DNA of 64,000 bases from an uncultured Cardiobacterium sp. (GTDB lineage: Bacteria > Pseudomonadota > Gammaproteobacteria > Cardiobacteriales > Cardiobacteriaceae), in contig NZ_CALIZP010000018.1 in the NCBI RefSeq assembly GCF_938028825.1, positions 9,884-73,883 on the forward strand, read 5' to 3'. The position numbers and the translations under genes are program-made. The notes under the pieces were generated by a model, which was given only the letters and a program-made list of their open reading frames with translations, made no database searches and was not told where the DNA came from. Of the stretch, positions 58,558 to 64,000 are shown piece by piece. Position 1 is the stretch's first letter. Every line of letters starts with the position of its first letter.

Positions 58558-59454
58558 ATGAAAAGCACCCTGCTTGCCGCCGCCCTGTGCTGCACCCTGC
58601 CGGTCTTTGCCACGCCCGGCCGCTCCACCCGGGAAATCATCGACAGCGCGCCAACCGATGCCTGGCGCACGCCGGAGCCCGCCAACCTGCTCTATATGCA
58701 GCTCGACAAGGGCACGGTGGTCTTCGAGCTGGCGCCGGATTTTGCCCCGCAGCACGTCGCGCAAATCAAGCTGCTGGCGCAGCAGCATTTTTGGGACGGA
58801 TTGAGCGTGTACCGCGTGCAAGACAACTACGTCGCCCAGTTCGGCGATCCCGATGCCGAGGACAAGGCAAAAGCGAAACCGCTGCCGCCGGAAACCCGCC
58901 CGTTGCCCGCCGAATTTACCCGCCCGCTGGCGGGACTGGCCTTCACCGCCCTGCCGGACAAAGACGGCTGGGCCAAACAGGTCGGTTTCGTGGACGGCTT
59001 TGCCGTGGCGAATGACGGTCAGGATGCCTGGCTGACCCACTGCTACGGCGTGCTCGGCGCCGGACGCAACGACCCGCCGGACAGCAGCAACGGCGCGGAA
59101 CTCTACATGGTCATCGGCCAGTCGCCGCGTTATCTCGACCGCAACATCACCCTCGTCGGCCGCGTCGTGCACGGCGCGGAGCTGCTCAGCAGCCTGCCGC
59201 GCGGCAGCAACAACAACGCGGGCTATGCCGGCTACTACAACAGCCCGGCGGAATACACCCCGATCAAGAGCATCCGCCTCGGCAGCGACGTGCCGGCGAG
59301 CGAACGCCTGCCGCTGCGCATCATGAAAACCGACAGCCCGGCCTTTGCCGAGATGGTGGAATCGCGGCGCAACCGCAGCGGCGACTGGTTCGTGCGCACC
59401 GCCGGTTACACTGACGTCTGCAATATCGACGTGCCGACGCGCGTGCAGCCGTAA
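58558..59454 (+). CDS. exported cyclophilin-type peptidyl-prolyl isomerase
   Basis: 298 aa. Signal peptide MKSTLLAAALCCTLPVFA. Cyclophilin core: LDKGTVVFELAPDFAPQHVAQIKLLAQQHFWDGLSVYRVQDNYVAQFGDP. This corresponds to the canonical FxRVIxxFMxQGGD region, but the first catalytic Arg is kept while FMxQGGD is changed. NGAELYMVIGQSPRYLDRNITLVGRVVHGAELL corresponds to the SxGSQFFI and FGxVxxGM regions. It has an unusual insert at about 95-150. A periplasmic folding helper is likely. GGAG precedes the ATG. Confidence 0.82.
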   Translation: MKSTLLAAALCCTLPVFATPGRSTREIIDSAPTDAWRTPEPANLLYMQLDKGTVVFELAPDFAPQHVAQIKLLAQQHFWDGLSVYRVQDNYVAQFGDPDAEDKAKAKPLPPETRPLPAEFTRPLAGLAFTALPDKDGWAKQVGFVDGFAVANDGQDAWLTHCYGVLGAGRNDPPDSSNGAELYMVIGQSPRYLDRNITLVGRVVHGAELLSSLPRGSNNNAGYAGYYNSPAEYTPIKSIRLGSDVPASERLPLRIMKTDSPAFAEMVESRRNRSGDWFVRTAGYTDVCNIDVPTRVQP

Positions 59455-59468
59455 ACAGCCCGCCCGGA

Positions 59469-59496
59469 AAAATCCCGCCGCCCGGCGGGATTTTTT
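59469..59496 (+). terminator. terminator of the cyclophilin gene
   Basis: Stem AATCCCGCC / GGCGGGATT with loop GCCC, followed by six T. Confidence 0.88.
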
Positions 59497-59614
59497 GCAC
59501 ATGCCAACCGCTGCTGCTCCGCAACGGTTTTCAGCTCCGGCGCGAAACGCCGCAAGCTGGCAAAACCCGGCGCGCGGGACTATCCTTTGCCGCACACCCA
59601 CACGCCCCGCTGCC

Positions 59615-60562
59615 ATGCCGGAAACCCGCCTGTTCGCCGCCTTTGCCGCACGCTCCGTCTGGACGGAAGCGGCGCTTGCCCGGCACCTCGCCACCACCCC
59701 CGCCGCCCTGCGCGTCCTGCTCGCCGATCTGCATGCGCGCGGCATTCTGCCCGTCGTGGAAAGCGCGGACGGCTGGCGGCTCGACCCGCCGCCCGAACTG
59801 CTCGATGCCGCTTATCTGCGCGCCGCCTGCCCGCAAGCGCCCGTCCATATCGACATCGTAACCGATTCCACCAACAGCGTCCTCGCCCGCCTGCCCACCC
59901 CCCAAAACGGCACCGTGGCGCTTGCCGAATACCAGAGCGCCGGACGTGGCCGCCGGGGGCGCAGTTGGCAATCGCCCTTCGCCGGGCAAATCATCCTCAG
60001 CCACTATTGGCACTACCCTGACCCCGCCGCCGCTGCCGCCCTCAGCATCGGCCTCGGTCTCGCCGCCGCAGAAACCCTGCGACAGGCGGGCTACCCCGTG
60101 CGCCTCAAATGGCCGAACGATCTCTATCTGGACGGGCGCAAACTCGGCGGCATCCTGCTGGAAAGCACCGCGAACGCCCACGGCGTCGCCACCATCGCCG
60201 GTATCGGCATTAACCTGCACCCGCTGCCCGGCCTCGACCAGCCACACGCCGCGCTTGGCGCAGCGGGAACCGTCGCCCGCAACGCCCTCACCGCCGCGCT
60301 CATCGACGCCTGGCGCGCCGCCTGCGCCGCCCATCCCGCCGCCCGCGCCGCCTACCCCGCCCGCTGGCAGGCGCTCGATCTCTATTACGGCGACACCGTC
60401 TGCCTCAGCCATGCGCAAGGCAGCAGCAGCGGCACCGATTGCGGCATCGACGCCGCCGGCCGCCTGCTGCTCAAAACCGGCGCAGGCAAAATCCAGTCCT
60501 GGGCGGCAGGTGACGTCAGCCTGCGCCCCGCATCCCTTCACAACACAGGAGACAAACCATGA
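59615..60562 (+). CDS. birA: biotin-protein ligase / biotin repressor BirA
   Basis: 315 aa. N-terminal winged helix (ARSVWTEAALARHLATTPAALRVLLADLHARGI). Ligase domain: HIDIVTDSTNS, the biotinyl-AMP loop GRGRRGRSWQSP, LKWPNDLYLDGRKLGGILLE, GIGINLH. The C-terminal SH3-like domain is present (YGDTVCLSHAQGSSSGTDCGIDAAGRLLLKTGAGKIQSW). Activates biotin, loads it onto carboxylases and can repress bio genes. Its TGA overlaps the ydfG ATG (ATGA). Confidence 0.94.
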   Translation: MPETRLFAAFAARSVWTEAALARHLATTPAALRVLLADLHARGILPVVESADGWRLDPPPELLDAAYLRAACPQAPVHIDIVTDSTNSVLARLPTPQNGTVALAEYQSAGRGRRGRSWQSPFAGQIILSHYWHYPDPAAAAALSIGLGLAAAETLRQAGYPVRLKWPNDLYLDGRKLGGILLESTANAHGVATIAGIGINLHPLPGLDQPHAALGAAGTVARNALTAALIDAWRAACAAHPAARAAYPARWQALDLYYGDTVCLSHAQGSSSGTDCGIDAAGRLLLKTGAGKIQSWAAGDVSLRPASLHNTGDKP

Positions 60563-61308
60563 AAGCCCTCGTTACCGGTGCCACCGCCGGATTCGGCGCC
60601 GCCATCGCGCGCAAACTCGCCGCGCGCGGCCACCAGGTCATCATCACCGGGCGCCGCGCCGACCGCCTGCACGCACTCGCCGCCGAACTCGGCGACGCCT
60701 GCCTGTCGCTTGCCTTCGACATCCGCGACGAAGCGGCGACGCTGGCGGCAGTAAAAAGCCTGCCCACCGCCTGGCAGGAGATTGATTTGCTGGTCAACAA
60801 CGCCGGCCTCGCCCTCGGTGCCGATCCCTTCCCGCACTGCGACCTCGCCGACTGGCAGCAAATGATTGCGACCAACATCAGCGGCCTCGTTACCATCACC
60901 TACGCCGTGCTCGGCGGCATGGTGGCGCGCAATCGCGGCCACATCATCAACCTCGGCTCGACCGCCGGCACCTACCAGTACGCGGGCGGCAATGTCTATG
61001 GCGCGACGAAAGCCTTCGTCAAACAGTTCAGCCTCAACCTGCGCGCCGACCTGCTCGGCACCAACGTGCGCGTTTCCAACGTCGAACCCGGCCTCTGCGG
61101 CGGCACCGAATTTTCCAACGTGCGCTACCACGGCGACGACGTCAAAGCCGCCGCGCTCTACGCCAACGTGGACTACCTCACCGCCGACGACATCGCCGAC
61201 ACCGTGCTCTGGATCGCCGAGCGCCCCGCCCACGTCAATATCAACCGCGTGGAAATCATGCCGGTCGCGCAGGCCTCCGGCGGCCTTGCAGTGAAGAAAA
61301 AGGCCTGA
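60559..61308 (+). CDS. ydfG: SDR, NADP-dependent 3-hydroxy acid dehydrogenase YdfG type
   Basis: 249 aa. Classical short-chain dehydrogenase: cofactor motif TGATAGFGAAIARKLA with GRR after beta-2 (NADP), NNAG (LLVNNAGLALG), catalytic Ser in INLGSTAGTYQYAGGNVYGATKAFV with the YxxxK pair, PGLCGGTEFSNVRYHGDD. In E. coli YdfG oxidises serine and other 3-hydroxy acids; the local serine and cysteine genes make that plausible here. GGAG precedes the ATG. Coupled to birA. Confidence 0.92.
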   Translation: MKALVTGATAGFGAAIARKLAARGHQVIITGRRADRLHALAAELGDACLSLAFDIRDEAATLAAVKSLPTAWQEIDLLVNNAGLALGADPFPHCDLADWQQMIATNISGLVTITYAVLGGMVARNRGHIINLGSTAGTYQYAGGNVYGATKAFVKQFSLNLRADLLGTNVRVSNVEPGLCGGTEFSNVRYHGDDVKAAALYANVDYLTADDIADTVLWIAERPAHVNINRVEIMPVAQASGGLAVKKKA

Positions 61309-61330
61309 ACTGCCGCGCGCGAACGACGAC

Positions 61331-61355
61331 GAACCCGCTGCGGCGGGTTCTTTTT
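61331..61355 (+). terminator. terminator of birA-ydfG
   Basis: Stem GAACCCGC / GCGGGTTC with loop TGCG, followed by five T. The rest of the 61309-61611 gap holds the glpK promoter and leader hairpin; I see no gene in it. Confidence 0.88.
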
Positions 61356-61519
61356 GCCCGCCGGATGCCGGGATGGTCTGTACAACCATGAAAGTGGTCC
61401 TGCCCAACCATGACGGCATCCTTCCGCGCCGTACGCGTCGCTGTACTGTCGCCCGCATCACGGCAACAGAAATTACCTCTTTCCCATCAAACAGATAGTA
61501 AAAACGGACGGCGCTCCTC

Positions 61520-61549
61520 TTGCGCTATTTCCCCGAAAAAAACTATATT
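61520..61549 (+). promoter_or_regulatory. glpK-glpF promoter
   Basis: -35 TTGCGC (61520-61525), an 18-base spacer, -10 TATATT (61544-61549). The start of transcription is expected near 61556, just before the leader hairpin. Confidence 0.6.
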
Positions 61550-61558
61550 TTCCACGTT

Positions 61559-61586
61559 AAAAAACCGCATGGGCTGTGGATTTTTT
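61559..61586 (+). promoter_or_regulatory. hairpin at the start of the glpK leader
   Basis: AAAAAACCGCA / TGTGGATTTTTT around a TGGGC loop with one bulged A. It falls at about +3 of the predicted transcript and ends in a T run, so it looks like a terminator or 5' cap stem. Confidence 0.45.
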
Positions 61587-61611
61587 AGCATCTCCGTTCA
61601 CTTGATGAGGA

Positions 61612-63108
61612 ATGTGTATGCAAAACCAGTTCATCATGTCGCTTGACCAGGGCACCACCTCGTCGCGCGCCATCATCTTCAACCGCCACGGCGAGACCAT
61701 CAGCGTCGCGCAAAAGGCCTTCACCCAGCATTTCCCCAAGCCGGGCTGGGTCGAGCACGACGCCAAGGAAATCTGGGGTTCGCAAATCGCGGTGCTGACC
61801 GAAGCACTGGCCAAATCCGGTCTGGACGCGAAAGACCTCGCCGCCATTGGCGTCACCAACCAGCGCGAAACGACCATCGTCTGGGATCGCGCCACCGGCG
61901 AACCCGTCCATAACGCCATCGTCTGGCAGGACCGCCGCACCGCCAAATATTGCGATTCCCTGCGCGAGCGCAGCGACTGGATTCGCAGCAAGACCGGCCT
62001 CATCATTGATGCCTATTTCTCCGCCACCAAAGTCAAATGGATTCTCGACAACGTTGAGAACGCACGCAAGCGGGCGGAAGCGAGCGAACTCTGCTTTGGC
62101 ACGGTGGACACCTGGCTCATCTGGAACCTGACCAAGGGCGAGACCTTCGTCACCGACCCCAGCAACGCCAGCCGCACTATGCTCTACAACATCCACACGA
62201 TGGACTGGGACGACGAACTGCTCGCCCTCTTCGACATCCCGCGCAGCATGCTGCCCGCCGTGCGCGCCAGCAGCGAAACCTATGGCACCGTCTCGAACCG
62301 CTACCTCGACCACCCCGTGCCCGTCGCCGGTATCGCGGGCGACCAGCAGGCGGCGCTGTTCGGCCAGCTTTGCACCGAAAAGGGCATGCTGAAAAACACC
62401 TACGGCACCGGCTGCTTTCTGCTGATGAACACCGGCGAACAGGCGGTCACCAGCAAGAACAACCTGCTCACCACCATCGCTTGGAACATCGGCGGCAAAA
62501 CCACCTACGCCCTCGAAGGCGGCGTTTTCGTCGGCGGCGCGGCGGTGCAATGGCTGCGCGACGGTGCGCGCCTCATCCGCACCTCGGCGGACATCAACAC
62601 CCTCGCCGCCACCGTCGAAGACAACGGCGGCGTGTACTTCGTCCCGGCGCTGACCGGCCTCGGCGCGCCCTACTGGGATTCCTACGCGCGCGGCACCATC
62701 CTCGGTATCACCCGTGGCACCACCGACGGCCACATCGCCCGCGCCACCCTCGAAGGCATCGCCTTCCAGGTGTACGACATCGTGAAAGCGATGGAAGCCG
62801 ACGCCGGCGAGAAAACCCGCGAATTGCGCGTGGATGGTGGCGCGAGCATGAGCGACTACCTCATGCAGACCCAGGCGGACATCTTCGGCTTCAACATCGT
62901 CCGTCCGAAAACCGTCGAAACCACCGCGCTTGGTGCTGCCTACCTCGCCGGGCTTGCCGTCGGCTACTGGGCGGACATCGACAGCATCCGCAAACAGTGG
63001 AAAATCGACAAAACCTTTACCCCGCAGCTCTCTCCCGAACGCGTCAAAGAAATGCTGCACTACTGGCACAAAGCGGTAAACGCCGCGCGCCACTGGATCG
63101 AAGAATAG
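61612..63108 (+). CDS. glpK: glycerol kinase
   Basis: 498 aa, normal length. FGGY kinase making sn-glycerol-3-phosphate. Features: SLDQGTTSSRAIIFNRHGETIS, WVEHDAKEIWGSQIAVL, ITNQRETTIVWDRATGEPVHNAIVWQDRR-type segment, VTDPSNASRTMLYNI, GIAGDQQAALFGQLCTEKGMLKNTYGTGCF, TGLGAPYWD, LRVDGGASMSDYLMQTQADIFG. GAGG at 61607-61610 fits either the ATG at 61612 or, better spaced, the ATG at 61618. glpF follows 9 bases after the stop, the reverse of the E. coli glpF-glpK order. Confidence 0.97.
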   Translation: MCMQNQFIMSLDQGTTSSRAIIFNRHGETISVAQKAFTQHFPKPGWVEHDAKEIWGSQIAVLTEALAKSGLDAKDLAAIGVTNQRETTIVWDRATGEPVHNAIVWQDRRTAKYCDSLRERSDWIRSKTGLIIDAYFSATKVKWILDNVENARKRAEASELCFGTVDTWLIWNLTKGETFVTDPSNASRTMLYNIHTMDWDDELLALFDIPRSMLPAVRASSETYGTVSNRYLDHPVPVAGIAGDQQAALFGQLCTEKGMLKNTYGTGCFLLMNTGEQAVTSKNNLLTTIAWNIGGKTTYALEGGVFVGGAAVQWLRDGARLIRTSADINTLAATVEDNGGVYFVPALTGLGAPYWDSYARGTILGITRGTTDGHIARATLEGIAFQVYDIVKAMEADAGEKTRELRVDGGASMSDYLMQTQADIFGFNIVRPKTVETTALGAAYLAGLAVGYWADIDSIRKQWKIDKTFTPQLSPERVKEMLHYWHKAVNAARHWIEE

Positions 63109-63117
63109 GAGCACACC

Positions 63118-63867
63118 ATGAACATCTTTATCGCAGAAACCCTCGGCACCGCGCTGCTCATCCTGCTCGGTAACGGCGTCGTCGCCGCCTGCTGCCTGAA
63201 AAACACCAAATCCGGTGCAGCAGGCTGGATAGTCATCACCACCGCCTGGGCATTCGCCGTGTACGTCGGCGTCATCGCCGCCACCGCCCTCGGCAGCGGC
63301 GCGCACATCAATCCCGCCGTCACCCTCGCCTTCGCCGTGAACGGCAACATCGGCTGGGATGTCGTACCCGCCTACATCGGCGGCCAGTTCCTCGGCGCCA
63401 TCATCGGCGCGCTCTTGGTGTGGATACACTACCTTGACCACTTTGCCGTCACCCTCGACGAAGACGCCAAACGCGCCTGCTTCTGCACCTACCCCGCCAT
63501 GCGCAACTACCCGGTGAACTTCCTCAACGAGCTGATTGGCACCTTCGTCCTCATGATCACCATCTTCTACATCGCAGGAGGCAGCATCACCCTGCCCGGC
63601 GAAAGCGCCGCCACCCCGGTCGGCCTCGGCTCCATCGGCGCGCTGCCGGTCGCCATCACCGTGTGGGCCATCGGCCTCAGCCTCGGCGCGACCACCGGTT
63701 ACGCCATCAACCCGGCACGGGACCTCGGCCCGCGCATCGTGCTGGCCTGCATACCGCTGCGCACCGACCCCGACTGGGCATACAGCTGGGTGCCCGTCCT
63801 CGGCCCCTGCGCCGGCGGCGTCCTCGCGGCAGTCGTCTATCAAACCCTGCAACGGCTAACCGCCTGA
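63118..63867 (+). CDS. glpF: glycerol facilitator (aquaglyceroporin)
   Basis: 249 aa. Six membrane segments plus two half-helices with the MIP motifs: GAHINPAVTLAFAV and GYAINPARDLGPRI (NPA and NPAR, with Asp after the second as in glycerol channels). GxFxGA-type PAYIGGQFLGAIIGALLVW. Lets glycerol into the cell, where GlpK traps it. GGAG precedes the ATG. A terminator follows at 63885-63915. Confidence 0.97.
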   Translation: MNIFIAETLGTALLILLGNGVVAACCLKNTKSGAAGWIVITTAWAFAVYVGVIAATALGSGAHINPAVTLAFAVNGNIGWDVVPAYIGGQFLGAIIGALLVWIHYLDHFAVTLDEDAKRACFCTYPAMRNYPVNFLNELIGTFVLMITIFYIAGGSITLPGESAATPVGLGSIGALPVAITVWAIGLSLGATTGYAINPARDLGPRIVLACIPLRTDPDWAYSWVPVLGPCAGGVLAAVVYQTLQRLTA

Positions 63868-63884
63868 ACCTGTGGCTTGAGCAC

Positions 63885-63915
63885 ATCCCGCCGGCGGCAA
63901 CACCGGCGGGATTTT
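63885..63915 (+). terminator. terminator of glpK-glpF
   Basis: Stem ATCCCGCCGG / CCGGCGGGAT with an 8-base loop, followed by TTTCC. Nothing recognisable follows to the end of the window. Confidence 0.85.
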
Positions 63916-64000
63916 CCATGTCTATCAAGACTAAGATCATGATAATTATAGCTAATACACCTAACATTTCATACATATAAGCAAATAAAGTAGCGTGAAG

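Noticed and set aside
1..64000. tRNA, rRNA, riboswitch, replication origin or prophage signals
   Set aside because: Read the gaps on both strands; none shows a cloverleaf, a conserved riboswitch core, DnaA box clusters or phage genes that I could support.

Overview
This is a GC-rich, densely packed chromosomal window. The gene set is that of a gammaproteobacterium: smc, ftsK-lolA, rlmKL, pepN-relA, sucAB, maeB, rlmB and birA. The base composition, the small operons and the DUF1963, exported-oxidoreductase and RbbA-type genes would fit a Cardiobacterium-like host-associated species, but the genus is inference. No rRNA, tRNA, CRISPR array, integrase, transposase or prophage was seen.

Layout. 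1-2.7 kb: a small orphan protein, a cytochrome b562-like protein that has lost its heme histidine, an orphan CreB-like regulator and an EamA permease. 2.7-5.2 kb: three decayed genes (Tat-type alcohol dehydrogenase, SDR, an ORF behind pyrD). 5.2-9 kb: pyrD, serC and a small operon with a kinase-like protein. 9.2-13.7 kb: a tight leftward operon cysE - cysteine desulfurase - yjjP - yjjB - DASS transporter. 13.7-19.5 kb: a GIY-YIG protein, exported oxidoreductases (one broken), a nucleotide-transporter-like MFS protein and an SDR. Two of these leftward units share a LysR-type promoter and operator architecture. 19.5-31.2 kb: smc, an NlpE-like lipoprotein, ftsK, lolA, GST, a YafY-type regulator and rlmKL. 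31.2-33.3 kb: a scrambled zone with two MITEs, a wrecked arginase-family gene and a DUF1963 gene that has lost its stop. 33.5-45.6 kb: sucAB, rlmB, maeB and pepN-relA. 45.7-49.2 kb: an EamA permease, APS reductase (cysH), cysD without cysN, and a SerB-like phosphatase. 49.7-57.6 kb: a leftward efflux operon (TetR, HlyD, RbbA-like ABC, DUF559 protein, ABC-2 permease, outer-membrane factor) behind two TetR-type operator palindromes. 57.6-63.9 kb: a second DUF1963 protein, an exported cyclophilin, birA-ydfG and glpK-glpF.

The most unusual signal is a family of three 161-bp, fully palindromic MITE-like elements flanked by TA. Two of them sit exactly inside what were TAA stop codons (rlmKL and an aldo/keto reductase) and rebuild the stop as TAG from the duplicated TA plus the element's first G. 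The third interrupts the arginase gene. Two other palindromic repeat families are scattered about, and one has been absorbed in frame as a 36-residue tandem repeat in the RbbA-like linker. Several broken genes carry single-base lesions in homopolymers, so sequencing error must be excluded before calling true decay.
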